A DNA stretch of 64,000 nucleotides from Portunus trituberculatus (lineage: Eukaryota; Arthropoda; Malacostraca; Decapoda; Portunidae), in assembly GCF_017591435.1 (NCBI RefSeq), contig NC_059301.1, forward strand, positions 14,759,754-14,823,753. The letters are read 5' to 3'. Positions 39,472 through 57,480 of the stretch are shown piece by piece (position 1 is the first letter of the stretch; every line of letters begins with the position of its first letter). The notes under the pieces are model-generated. The model saw only the letters and a program-made list of their open reading frames with translations, did no database searches and was not told the DNA's origin. The position numbers were made by a program, and so were the translations under genes.

Positions 39472-39607
39472 GGGTTTGGTCCTCCGTCTCATGTTGATTG
39501 TTGGTCGTTGCATTTCAGAGAAGGACGAGGAGTGATCATGAGAACTTTCCCGGACATTGGTTTCATAACATTTGCAATATTGGGATATGCTTATGACTGA
39601 CTGACAC

Positions 39608-39681
<74 letters not shown>

Positions 39682-39683
<2 letters not shown>

Positions 39684-39900
39684 CCTAGCAGCATATTCTC
39701 CAGCTTGAGTTCAGTGTCGTGTAACTGGAAGAAGACAGCTCGGGTGTGGAGGAAGAAGATCTGGAACCTGGCGCAGAGGGTGAGAGAAAGGAGTTGCTTG
39801 TCTCGAGGCAGCCGACCCTCATACACGGCCACGGAATCTGGTGTGGCTATCCCGTCCTCCTGGAACCTTAGCACAAGCACGCCCTGTACCTGACCACTAC
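39682..39900 (-). CDS. Channel exon 3: start of pentraxin domain
   Basis: Acceptor cgcgtgacag, donor GGAG|GTGTGT, which runs straight into a (GT)n microsatellite. 219 nt, phase 1 in and out. It encodes SGQVQGVLVLRFQEDG, LLSLTLCARFQIFFL and a stretch ending KLENMLLG. The LTLCARF cysteine should pair with that of WHHLCF in exon 5, as in pentraxins. Confidence 0.85.
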
Positions 39901-40127
39901 CTGTCACGCGGTATCCAGAGTCAGATGTAATATACAATTAGAATAAAAGTCCATGAGGAATGTTATTTAGAAGGAAAGATGAGGGTATGCTGAGAGACGA
40001 CAGAGAGCACTTGTTGAATGATGAAAAGCAAGAGGTTGCGTTGTGTAGTTGAAAAGAATGAGAATAAGAAAGATGAGGCAATACCCTAGAATAGCTGGAA
40101 AGTGTAATAGAAAAACTTTTCTAGAAG

Positions 40128-40165
<38 letters not shown>

Positions 40166-40299
40166 AAAAACGCAAGTGGATTCAAAATAACATGATCGGA
40201 ATAATGTGGATGAATGACTGACCAAAGTACTACATTGTCTTTCCTCTTCCATTGAGGATAAAAGGCAGGCAGGCAGATTATTCTACATGTTCAGTCATG

Positions 40300-40365
<66 letters not shown>

Positions 40366-40419
40366 CATGCAGGGTGACATGCGAGAGTGCTGAGAGTGTT
40401 GTATACACTAATAGCTCAC

Positions 40420-40510
40420 CGTGAAGCATCAACATCATCAGCTGCAGCAGCAGGAGCAGTAGCATCGCTGGCTCATTCCTTGGCAGGCTCATGTCGGACT
40501 CTCTTAGCGC
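40420..40510 (-). CDS. Channel exon 2: signal peptide
   Basis: Donor CACG|GTGAGC, phase 1 out. It contains an ATG (40490-40492) followed by MSLPRNEPAMLLLLLLQLMM, a classical hydrophobic signal core. An acceptor ending ATTAG at 40511 allows in-frame joining to exon 1. If that acceptor is not used, translation would start at 40492 and the protein would be 860 residues. Confidence 0.85.
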
Positions 40511-40825
40511 CTAATGTTACGAGAGCACAATTAATTTCGTTTGTGTGTGGAGTACTGCTTATCAACATTGTCATTATCACTTTGCTTTGTACTTCGTTTC
40601 ATTACAAAGCGTACTACTTATACATAAGTAACTCACTAGCACGGGTGAACAGTTAATCAATATACCATTTGTTTCCTGGCGATTTCTGTCCGGTGACTTT
40701 TGAGATAACAACATGTGGCTTTCTTAAAAGTCATTTCAAGGTAACCACAGCGAGCATCACCTGCGTAACACCAGCGTAAGGTGCAGCAAGGTTTGGTCCT
40801 GGCAGTACAGTACTTGAGGAGCCGT

Positions 40826-40911
<86 letters not shown>

Positions 40912-41035
40912 AGGGGATTGGTGTGCGGATGGGCGGTGGTACAGGCTCGCAAGATGACTGACAGGGAAAAGTGACATTGGTTATTTTGCTTTACGTATGT
41001 CCTTATCAACATCTCTTGTTACCTGTTATCTCTTC

Positions 41036-41088
<53 letters not shown>

Positions 41089-41950
41089 ATGAATTGACTG
41101 AGGGCGGCCGTTCGAAGATTCAAACATTGTGATCCATGCATTCTGTCACTGAAAGGACTTGCCGACACACGTGATTGTCAGCAGACGTACTCGTAAAGAT
41201 CCCCAGTGACTTAACAAACGTTCAGGCGCCACATCTTACCACTAACTGGTCACTAACTAATATCCAGAGACCAGCTTGATATCACGACGGTAACGAACAC
41301 AAGCAGGAGTCGGGAGTGCATGGGGCTGCGAGATGCGCCTCTTCAGTAAGGAAACACCTCGCTATGGACTCGCGTAAGCCAATCAGCAAGGCTTTCAACG
41401 TCTGCCGCGCCCTTCTGATTGGGAGTGAAGGGAACTACAGTCTGAACGAGGCGGAGAGAATATGGCTGGGAGAAACCCTTGTCTCCCTCGCCAAGACAGG
41501 CTGGTTTCACATTAAATTAATTGTAAAAGAAAATAAGAATAAAGAATGATGAGAAAAAAAATAAGTGAAGGTGCAAGACATCATTAGAGCAACACGTGGC
41601 AGTCCCAGCGTGAAGACTATCTGCCAGTTTCCATTTATCTTCCTCATCTATAAATTCATCTATTCCTGTAAAATGTCTGAAATCGCTTCAAAGTGTCTAA
41701 AAACGCAGAGCTTACAATGACTCCACGCAATTCTCTAAAAGTTGTAAAAGTTGTTTTTGTTTTTGCTTTTTTTTCCTTGCCGAATCCAGCAGCGAATGTT
41801 TGACACTAGTAATGCTATAGAAAACTCGGGAAATTTTGATAAATGTTATATTACCACTCATCAAACACAAAGCAAAACCACTGTCAGTATATGACATGGA
41901 GTGATGGTTGTGATGGTAACGACGGTGATGATGGTTAGTATCAATGTTAC
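40511..41950 (-). other. First intron of channel gene
   Basis: Contains (GA)n at 40828-40906 and (TG)n at 41039-41088. A short open frame on the plus strand near 41316-41549 has no recognisable family. Confidence 0.5.
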
Positions 41951-41965
41951 CTTGCCGCGCCTCAT
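41951..41965 (-). CDS. Channel exon 1: 5' UTR and first five codons
   Basis: Minus-strand ATG at 41965 reads MRRGK, then donor AAG|GTAACA. It joins exon 2 in frame (MRRGKALRESDMSLP), adding a basic n-region to the signal peptide. The exon lies about 74 bases downstream of a predicted initiator. It depends on the 40511 acceptor being real. Confidence 0.5.
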
Positions 41966-42036
41966 CTTGCTGCTCTAGGCAGTGTGTCACGTCCAGTCCT
42001 CACTGCGGCCGTCACGAGACTGGCAATCTGTATCCC

Positions 42037-42070
42037 ACTGACTGCTGACTGCTGCTCGGCTACCCTTATA
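42037..42070 (-). promoter_or_regulatory. TATA box and initiator of the channel gene
   Basis: On the minus strand TATAAG begins at 42070 and TCAGT (the arthropod initiator consensus) spans 42041-42037. Its A at 42039 is 31 bases from the first T of the TATA element, the canonical spacing. A start ATG and donor follow about 75-90 bases later. Confidence 0.6.
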
Positions 42071-42731
42071 ACCGGGCCATTGATTGACATAACTGGTATT
42101 TCTCTTTGAATACTTCATCTACTTATTACTGTCTCCTGAGTGCCTCGGATAACGAGGCACGCAAGGCCCTTTTATGCAAGATAGAAAAGGAACCGGTCGA
42201 CATAAATGCATGAGCGGCGTGGCGGTGGTGGTGTGATGGATTAGCCGGCTTAGAACACAGAGTGTAGGTATACCATTCACCCCTAATTAGCACGGTGTTA
42301 TCAAGGATACAGTAGAAACATAACCATGGAAAATACTTGAGCAGTTATAACTCAAAGAAATTGTCTCAGTGCATATAAGAGATAGATAGAAACAAGAAGG
42401 GAGAAATGCTCACACAGGATATTCTTCGCAAAGAATGAAATTGTTGTTCAGAATTTTAAGCTATGTGACAACCAAATTTGTCACGTGTGATTCAGAAAAC
42501 CTATGTTTAGAAACTTTCAAATGCTCTGCCAAACACCACCTCACTCAAGATTTATCACATTCATATTATTTGTAATGCAGCTTGATGTATCAACAAGAGG
42601 GGCGTCTCAGCAAAAAAACCCTGGAACCTTCCAATCTTATAGTGGATACTCACAGAAAGAAATGGTTACCAGGTGCGTGTGTCGCTTTGTGGTAACTCTT
42701 ACATGTTAAATCAAATAGGTTATAGGATACA

Positions 42732-42806
<75 letters not shown>

Positions 42807-43145
42807 TATCCTTGACTGCGTAATGTCACTGGGACGGTTAATGAACTATTTTCCTGAGGTACATACTGTGGTACTGGAAGGTTTGAACGACTCGGCCGTC
42901 CTTTCTGTCACCGGTGTCTTTAAATACGACACTAAAGTTGCGCCAGACCATTTTATAAAGTTCTGGAAGAAGCCGTAGCTGTGGAAGGGTTAAGCCCTTT
43001 GAAGTGTTGACAATCTTACAAAATCAGACACTTGGCAGACTCTGAACAGATCAAAGGACTGAAGGCCAAAGGAAAGACGTTAAATATACTGAAAAAGACA
43101 TATTACTTTAATTTCATTACTGTAAGTCCGTAATACTAATGGACA

Positions 43146-43330
43146 GTATTCAGTTACGCTTTGCTCTCCCACTACAACTGTTCTTAAAGGCGACTGAGAT
43201 TAATGGCATGGTTCTTAAAAGTGTTTATCCTGTTAATAATGAAAGAATTTTGTTAATTTGTCTCTAAAATCGTGAAAATACTCTTAATAACTTGTGAAAC
43301 TTCAACTAGAGCCTTTTGAAAGTGCGTAGT
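43146..43330 (+). repeat. Short inverted-repeat element family B, copy 2
   Basis: Diverged copy of 2559-2770, sharing GTATTCAG at the left, TTAATAATGAA and TCTCTAAAA inside, and CTTCAACTAGAGCCTTTTGAAAG near the right. Right end degraded. Confidence 0.5.
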
Positions 43331-43372
43331 GGACGTGCTACGTAGAACAAGGCAATGTTGACTGTGCCTCCT

Positions 43373-44165
43373 GTGTTGTGTTTGTCGCATTCAGTGTTGA
43401 CAGTCTGAAAGAGAAAGACGTTGATTGTAGAGAGGAAGATCATTTATTCTCTAATACTGAACGTGAAATACTAAATAGAACCTCCAGTGTTGTATTTGTC
43501 GCATGCAGTGTTGACAGTCTTACAAAACCAGACACTTGACGTACCCCTACTCTGACTAGATCAAAGGCGTGAAGACTGAGAGAGAATGAGAGAGAAAGAC
43601 GTTGACTGTAGTACTGAAAATTAATCATTTTCGAAGATTGACTGTGTATTACTAAATAGAGCCTGCAGTGTTGTGTTTGTTGCATGGAGTGTTGACAGTC
43701 TTACAAAACGTATACTCTGACCAGATCCGAGAAGTGAAGACTGAGAGAGAGAGAGGAAGACGTTGGTTCTAGTGTGAAGATAAGTTATTCTTCAAGACTG
43801 ACCGTGTAATACTAAATAGAGCCTGCAGTGTTGTGTTTGTCGCATGCAGTGTTGACAGTCTTACAAAACATACTCTGACCAGATACGAGACGTGAAGACT
43901 GAGAGAGAGAAAGACGTTGATTGTAATGAGGAAGATGAGTTATTCAAGACTGACAGTGTAATACTAAATACAGCCTGCAGTGTTGTATTTGTTGCATGCA
44001 GTGTTGACAGTCTTATAAAACCAGACACTTGATGTACTCTGACCCGATCCGAGGAGTGAAGACTTTGAGAGAGAAAGACGCTGATTATATTAAGAAAGAT
44101 AAGTTATTCTGTAAGACTTGCCGTGTAATGCTAAATAGAGATGTACCGTGAGTGTTGTAATTGTC
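43373..44165. repeat. 150-180 bp tandem array, about five units
   Basis: The marker string GTGTTG(T)ATTTGTCGCATGCAG or a close variant recurs near 43373, 43489, 43670, 43831 and 43981, with AAATAGAGCCTGCAGTG and GAGAGAGAAAGACGTTG also repeated. Unit lengths vary through indels. Confidence 0.85.
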
Positions 44166-44425
44166 GTCTTTCACTTCCATTCATCCTTCAATTCCCTCTC
44201 ACTATATCGATAACACTACTTTTTTTTTTTTTTTTTTTTTTTTAACGTCCGGTCCTGTAACTCAACTTGTACCGGGCAGGCCTAGCTCGTCCCAGCCACC
44301 TTCAGCCACTCCAAGGGCGCCAGTGTGCTGAGCTACAGGCAACTTAACAAACCTTCCTCTTTCTAATTGGTGAACGTTTCATATTTGTAACTATTATGTG
44401 CTGTCCCTTGTTGTTGTTATCTTTA

Positions 44426-44427
<2 letters not shown>

Positions 44428-44496
<69 letters not shown>

Positions 44497-44568
44497 GTTA
44501 TTACTATCATCATCATTGTTCTAGACCTGTGCTTCTGCTACTGGTACTACTACTACTACTACTACTTT

Positions 44569-44641
<73 letters not shown>

Positions 44642-44657
44642 GCTGCTACTGCTACTG

Positions 44658-44727
<70 letters not shown>

Positions 44728-44750
44728 CAATAGTAATAATGATAATAATG

Positions 44751-44796
<46 letters not shown>

Positions 44797-44810
44797 TAAT
44801 AATAATAACA
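44428..44810. repeat. Triplet arrays (ATT)n, (CTA)n, (AAT)n
   Basis: ATT 44428-44495, CTA with a few variant triplets 44549-44726, AAT 44743-44810. Confidence 0.95.
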
Positions 44811-44956
44811 ATGGTGCTGCTGTAGGATATCTTATTTATTAAGTTACAGCATTTTTTTTCTTTGTTGAGTCATTATTATACATTTTCTTACTGAATTGGC
44901 TGTGATTTTTTTCGGTTTCTCATCAAAGTGTGTGACAGGAGTATTTTTCCTCATAT

Positions 44957-45304
<348 letters not shown>

Positions 45305-45573
45305 ATATCAACAGAGGAATCAGTGTGTTGAATTATAAGCATTTACTTGAACGCACTTAAGATTTCTTCCCACAATTACTTCATTACGTTAGTGCCTCTA
45401 TGTCTCTTCTACTTAAATTCCATTCAGTTTCATCACAGCCAATTAAGAAATCTCAAAAAAAAGTTAAAAAGAAATCCAACAGTAGTATATTTTTTGTCCA
45501 AAATTATATTGTTTGTACCTTCTGCATGGACACACTCTTGAGGGACAGAGTTGCGAGTTACTACATTACTACA

Positions 45574-45802
45574 TTAACCCTTTCAGTACTGGGACGTATT
45601 TTTTTTTTTTTTTTTTTTTTTTACCTTGAGGTGTGGGTATGTTTGATTTTATTAACATTAGGAAGGGTTTATGGAGGTCTTAGGATTAATGGCAGCAATT
45701 TAACAATTTTATTCACCACGTAAGTTTCTGAAGCTGTATAAAATCACCAAATAGTAAGCAGAATAAATACGAAAACGCGTCATGGTATACTGAAAGGGTT
45801 AA
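45574..45802 (+). mobile_element. TTAA-flanked MITE, copy 3
   Basis: TTAACCCTTTCAGTACTGGG at the left and TACTGAAAGGGTTAA at the right, with a poly(T) expansion just inside the left end. Best preserved terminal inverted repeats of the four. Confidence 0.75.
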
Positions 45803-46132
45803 ACAAAACACAAGTTCTCCTTCACACCCCTTAAACTAAAAACTTGCACATTTTTTTTCGCTTGAAGACAACTGAACTTTAAATAGGGACAAAAAGTTAT
45901 GAAGGGGGAAGAAGAGGCGTTAAAGAGAGCCAGCGCCCATCCTCTCCCGCTGTCCCTTATACTTTTCTTTCTTATTTGGTGGATGGGGGGGGGTCTTATC
46001 TGCCTTGCCTTTATGCTGAAGGGGGATGAGAGAATTAGTTTGTCTGGAGTCTCGTCACACGCTTCTAGTTATAATATAGTGTTATTTTAGATTCAGTCGT
46101 GTTTCCTTTCGTGCGTGTGTGTGTGTGTGCGT

Positions 46133-46236
46133 GTGTGTGTTTCACTGTTTGATCTGCTGCAGTCTCTGACACACCCAAATATCTCCACCCGGCCGGGGAA
46201 TCGAACCCCGGTCCTCTGGCTTGTGAAGCCAGCGCT
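46133..46236 (-). mobile_element. Second half of a dimeric tRNA-derived SINE
   Basis: Minus strand: GCGCTGGCTTCACAAGCCAG (anticodon arm, CAC), GGTTCGATTCC B box, short body, then GACTGCAGCAGATCAAACAG and a tail that becomes (AC)n. It lacks the 5' part of the tRNA head and the long body present in the adjacent unit. Confidence 0.7.
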
Positions 46237-46535
46237 GTGTGTTTCACTGTTTGATCTGCTGCAGTCTCTGACGAGACAGCCAGACGTTACCTTACGGAAC
46301 GAGCTCAGATATCCGAGCTCAGGCCTATCCGATCTTCGGATAGGCCTGAGACCAGGCACACACCACACACCGGGACAACAAGGTCACAACTCCTCGATTT
46401 ACATCCCGTACCTACTCACTGCTAGGTGAACAGGGGCTACACGTGAAAGGAGACACACGCAAATATCTCCACTCGGCCGGGGAATCGAACCCCGGTCCTC
46501 TGGCTTATGAAGCCAGCGCTCTAACCACTGAGCTA

Positions 46536-46537
<2 letters not shown>
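46237..46537 (-). mobile_element. First half of a dimeric tRNA-derived SINE, full-length unit
   Basis: Minus strand starts GGTAGCTCAGTGGTTAGAGC (A box), anticodon arm CTGGCTTCATAAGCCAG (CAT) and B box GGGTTCGATTCC. A body contains GAGTTGTGACC and CCCGGTGTGTGGTGTGTG, a palindrome around GATCGGATAGGCCTGAG, and the tail GACTGCAGCAGATCAAACAG. Upstream it abuts (CA)n. The acceptor stem does not close, so it is not a functional tRNA gene. Confidence 0.75.
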
Positions 46538-46597
<60 letters not shown>

Positions 46598-46740
46598 GTG
46601 TGGGCTTATGTATACATGTTTGTCGGCACCGCATCCAAATATATTAGATAAGAGGAAAAAAAATAACCGTTCATTTTCTCAGAAGGGAAGGAGGAAGGAC
46701 CAATTTTCAAACCACCTGCAGGAGCGCCTCATTACCACTT

Positions 46741-46773
<33 letters not shown>

Positions 46774-47698
46774 ACATAAATGAGCCTGGTGTAGTAAGGT
46801 TGCTGGCATCTTCTTCCGCGGCGTGTGTTTCCTACTGGAGTGGATGGGAAGAGCAGGAAGTGAGGCAGCGGTGGGGACGACGATGCCTTTCGCTCAATTG
46901 AACTTTCCTTTAGGTTGGCCTGGGGAGAGCCGGGCATCGATTAGGGTGACCGGGGCAAGTTTAGTAGTGGCGAGTAATTACTACAAATCCTATCCCGGCT
47001 TTTACGCACACCGAGAACTGTCATTTACTGCGCCAGGTTTTTGTTTCGTTGCTGTTATCGGCCGTAAGATCCTTAGAGCGGAACCTGCATGTATTGGGTC
47101 GGCCAGGGGTGGGGGCTGAAAGTTCGCTAATAGGCTTGTGTCTCCGGCCGAGGGAGGGAGGACGCGACGAGTGAGCTGGAAGTCGAAACCTTGATCATTT
47201 GCGAGCTGGGTAGCGAGGTGGGGAAGGGGAGGGAGAGCAAAAAGAAAGAGAAAAGAAAAGGAGATAGGACAACTGTTGCTTCTCGCAGGGCCACGAGTTG
47301 CTGGTGGTTTGAGGTCGACTTGACAGCCGGAGCCCTGCTATTGGTTCCCGTCAGGCAAGGGAGCTGGCCTTGCTGTTTGCTAAATGGAGAAGACAGGGTG
47401 AGGGGCGTGGCCAGGGAAGCGTAGCAGGTCGCTGGTTGGTGCGGGGAAGGCAGCAGGCGGGGCCGGGGCAGGCTGACCCCGTGAGTGCCTTGGCTCGGAG
47501 ATGTTCCTGGCACTCCGCACCCGGCACTCTCCGTGGTCATACATGCTGCCCTCGCCTCACAAGTAAGTGGTGCCGCGCCTCACTTCGTTTGTGTCACCCC
47601 AAAGTGTGTCCAAGACCGAGGGTAATATTGATTCACGTGCTGGGCGTGTTTTCCTTTTTTTTTTGTGTGTGTCTTTGTTTTTTCAGTAAGGAGTGCAG

Positions 47699-47777
<79 letters not shown>

Positions 47778-49559
47778 ACGAGCATTTGTGCGTAACCATC
47801 AGGAATGTGTCAGGTGTGGGCGACGGTCAGTCTCTCGCCACGTCTTGGGAACGTTATCGACCAAATATTTTCAGTGTCTGTTTGAGGGAAAACAAGTTTT
47901 TTACTTCGCGTTTTTCGCGGTGAGCTATGCCAGTGGCCGTCAAGGAAGGGAATTTTTGTTGAATGGCGGTGTTTTATCGCGTCTTGATTGGCGTTCAGCA
48001 CCGCCACGGAAGAGTATAGGCCTGTTTCATGATCTATATTGTGTAGAATTTTTTATTTGCTTACCAATCTATGGTTATAGATGTGTGCAGTGTATCTGTG
48101 TACAGTTATGGTGAAAAGAACAAGACGTCTTCAAACTGTTCCTGGAATGTGAGCAGCTGCAGAGCCTGTACAAAATTAGAAGTTAGAGCACACACCTGAC
48201 TGAATGCGAGTGACTGAACTTTTAGAGAGGATGAAAAAAGAGTAAGTGTTTGGATTAACTTCATCTATTGATGAAAAGCTTTACTTTTCACGGTAAAGTA
48301 AGAATAAAAAGAAGCAAATCCTGCTGTGCACCGTGTAGCACCCCTGCCTCCCTGCTTCCCTGCCTCCCTGCCTCCTTGTCTCCCAGGGTAGTGGTGCGTG
48401 AACACCCGGAAGTGACAGACATCCTGCTCACTATTTTAGCTTTCCCGTGTTTTCCAGGTACTTAATTATCGACCATCCCGCAGAGGAGGGTAAGGCAGGC
48501 CGTAGCCTGTGTCCTCATGCAGATTTGTAATTGGTCATATTAGTACAAGCGAGGACATTGACATGGTTTTTCTTCGTGAAGTATAAGGACAGGCAATAGT
48601 GCAATTATTTGAAAAGATACATGTTATCTGTATAACCACCAGTTCTCCTTCGATGAGAAACTTCATCTAATAATCTTGAAATCTTGTCACGTGTTTAACC
48701 TGATATGTGTCTGTAGACCACTTTTGTTTTTTCTTGCTCTCAAAAAAACGCCATGCAGTAGATGGGTGTCACAGAGTCACAACATGTTCTGTAACGAAAA
48801 CCCGCAACAAACTGAGCTGTATTATTTTCTTTTGTAGGAAAGTAAATTTTAGGAAATGTCCATCCCTTCCCCTTCAGGATGCTCTCACAGTGAAGCTTCC
48901 CGCGCAGTTGTCTCATCTAATTTGAAAACGTCCTGTCCCCGCTTTTAGGAATCCCGTATGTATGTCTTCACTCGCTCCTCACCCTTCGCTGGCACCTGAC
49001 CGACTTTTCTTTTCACAAGAATTTAATGCCTGGCCGTTGAGAGAGACCACCATTGAGCGGCCCCTACAGTGGGTCGAGGCAGATCGATATGAAATCTTCC
49101 TAATGTTGCGAGCAATTAAGCGGCCGGCGGGAGGTGCTGGAGGTGACGGTGGCGGCAGGGAGTCGACACGATGCTTTAATTTATTGGATGAGTTGTTGTG
49201 GGCGATCACGAAACGTCCCGCGAGACACTGCTTGACTGAATATCATCATCCCTCCCTCTTTCCTTCCTCTTGCTCCTTCCCTCCTTCGTTGTCTCGTAAT
49301 ATCTACCTCTCTCTCTTCCTCCACCTCTCTTTCCTTCGCTTCCTTCCTTTTCCTCTTTCTTCTCTCTTTTTACCGTTTTCTTCCTCTCCTTCTCTCTCTC
49401 TCTCCATCTATACATCTTTTTCGTCCTACACCTCGTTCTTCTCTCCTTCTTTCATTCCTGCCTTTTCCTTCTATCTTTCTTTTTCCTTCTTTATTTTTCT
49501 TGCTTTTCCTCACTCCCTCTTAAAATCAAGCTCTTGGCTCTTGCATCTATTTGCCTCAT

Positions 49560-55125
<5,566 letters not shown>

Positions 55126-55126
<1 letters not shown>

Positions 55127-55410
55127 CACAAACACGGTCGGCTTACAACTGAAATAGCGTGTGTTCGAGTCCCGTGAACGGCGAGGCAGATGGGTGGGCC
55201 TCTTCATGTTCAGCAAGTAGTTACAGAATGTTACCCGAGGGGATGTGACCTCGCTTCCCCGGTGTGTGGTGTGTGAATGGTCTTGGTCCTAACAACCCCC
55301 CCTCCACGCACACACAAAAAAAAGATCGGTTACTATGAACTCTGAGCCCTTTCCGTACTGCAGTAGAACGACTCGGTGTGATAAGATCAGTTGACGACCG
55401 TGGATAAATA
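55126..55410 (+). mobile_element. SINE related to the 46-kb element
   Basis: B-box-like GTTCGAGTCC. The core is shared with the 46-kb SINE: TGTTCA-x-AGTAG, GGATGTGACCTCGCTTC and CCCCGGTGTGTGGTGTGTG, then GAGCCCTTTCCGTACTGCAG and a tail running into (AC)n at 55415. The head differs and is degraded; (AC)n also precedes it. Confidence 0.6.
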
Positions 55411-55421
55411 ACGCACACACA

Positions 55422-55498
<77 letters not shown>

Positions 55499-56450
55499 AC
55501 ACATCGAAAAGGGTCTTTGGCTGCCACTATTAAAATAAGTCATTATTTATATCTTCCATTAAAAGGGTGAGCGGACTGATAATGAGGAGGCAGAGAGTTA
55601 CCGATGTGAAGATAGGCACGTTCGCCCTTCACTCCACCTCCTACCACTCCCTGCCACTCCTACCATACTCGTACCTATTCCTTTGCCTTCACCTCTCCAC
55701 GCTCCACCTAGTACACCCTTATTTCCTACACTTCCGCGTCCACTCTCCCATAGCTACCTTTCTAAATCTCCTCACAAGCACTTCGCGGTATACTTAAGTA
55801 GTCTTTCCAAACCCTTTCACTCTCCCAAGTCTACTATAACCTTCTAGTCCTTCAATTATTTAATTTCCGCACTGTATTTCGGTTAGAGTCTCTGCGTCAC
55901 CTGTACTGTTCTTCGTAGGCTGTCATCTTTTATCGCGCACTACTGACAGGCGTGTAGTGATTCAGAGTGACCTGATAACTCAAAGGCTTCACCGTTTAGT
56001 TTTGCGTCAAGAGGGCAACGACAGGTAACACGAAGTACGCATTAGTGCCACTATAAACAGCTGCAAGCAAGCACTGTGTCTGGCTTCATCTCTATATATA
56101 CCTTCCTTCCTCTCTCTATTTAGCGAAATGATGCAGGCGACTGGTAATGGGGAGCGAGGGAAAAAGCACTGGCAGGTATCCATCAACACATCAACGCATC
56201 AACACTCATGTACTCCTTTCACCACCATATACCTATCACTGTCAGTACACCATCACCTCCACGCACCAGACACAATCTTCATCACAGCAACACTTTTGTC
56301 ATATCTTTTGCTTTTCCACTAGCTGTTATGGTCATCCTTGGTCAATACTCAGCAGCGATAGATCCAGGATTTGTTTGCATGGATACACTGAGCTACGAGG
56401 GAGAATAGAGGAATGATTGTGATTTTTTCTTAGCAGCAAATCGTTTAAGT

Positions 56451-56915
56451 GGCAGTAGTATAACAATAAAAAGCTGCGTATGGTTACAAGAAAGAAATAT
56501 GTAGCAGTATAGGCATTGACAGCATAGTACAACAAAAAGATGCATATGGTAACAAAGATAAAATATGTAACAGTAGAGGCGTTAACAGCATAGCTCAATA
56601 AAAAGCTGCATGTGGTAACAAGAAGAAATATGTAGCAGTAGAGGCGTTGACAGCATAGTACAACAAAAAGATGCATATGGTAACAAGGATGAATATGTAA
56701 CAGTAGAGATCTTGACAGCATAGTTCAATAAAAAGATGCATTTCGTAACAAGCAAGAAATATGTAGCAGTAGAGGCGTTAACAGCATAGTACAACAAAAA
56801 AGCTGCGTATGGTTACAAGAAAGACGTATGTAGCAGTGGAGACGTTGACAGCATAGTACAAGAAAAGCTGCGTATGGTTGTAAGAAAGTAAAGTCTAGAC
56901 GTTGACAGCACAGTG
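56451..56915. repeat. 65-bp tandem array, seven units
   Basis: GACAGCATAGTACAACAAAA recurs at about 56517, 56583, 56650, 56714, 56779, 56847 and 56905, with ATATGTAGCAGTAGAGGCG between. Spacing is 58-68 bases. Confidence 0.9.
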
Positions 56916-57278
56916 AAAGTTACCTGGAGGACCAACACAAGGGATATAAACGAGGATGTAATGGGTTATGAAGTTTGTTAGTTTCTCCTATTTTGATGTG
57001 TCTTTTGAAGGAAGAGAATATGATTTTCCAAACTAGTTCTTTTCTGGCTGATTCACCTCAAGATTAGTGATAGTGTCTTATAATCTTATGTCCTGTCTTA
57101 TCTTCTTCCTCTATTTCCTTTATTTTCTCTACGTCTTACTTCCTTCTTCATTTCTTCATTCTCGTTACCTTCTTTGTTACGTGTTTCATTTCTTTTCTTG
57201 ATTTTCGAGTTACAACATAGAGAAGGCGGAAAGCAGGCAATGTGGCTCAGTGCAGCGTGACAACCGTGGAAGGCGCCC

Positions 57279-57480
57279 GTATTCAGAAACGCCTTCTTTC
57301 ACTACGAAAAATTTCCAAAGCCACAAAGACAACTATAGCCTGGTTTTCACGACAGTTTCTCCTTTTAATAGACTAGAAATCTTGCTAATCCATCACCAGA
57401 ACCACAATAATACTCTTCAAATTACGAGTATCTTCAACTGGAGCCTTTGGAAAGCGGTGACGGTGAGAGAGTTAAGCGTC
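57279..57480 (+). repeat. Short inverted-repeat element family B, copy 3
   Basis: Begins CGTATTCAGAAACGCCTTC and contains CCACAAAGA, TGGTTTTCACGA and CTTCAACTGGAGCCTTTGGAAAG, matching the other two copies in order. Right terminus diverged. Confidence 0.5.

Noticed and set aside
41316..41549. 77-codon plus-strand frame in the first channel intron
   Set aside because: Looks less repetitive than most, but no family match and it ends in low-complexity lysine/asparagine. Not enough support.
46460..46537. Apparent tRNA-Met (CAT) gene on the minus strand
   Set aside because: A and B boxes and the anticodon arm are present, but the acceptor stem is not closed, and the sequence continues into a SINE body with a repeated tail. 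Treated as a SINE head.
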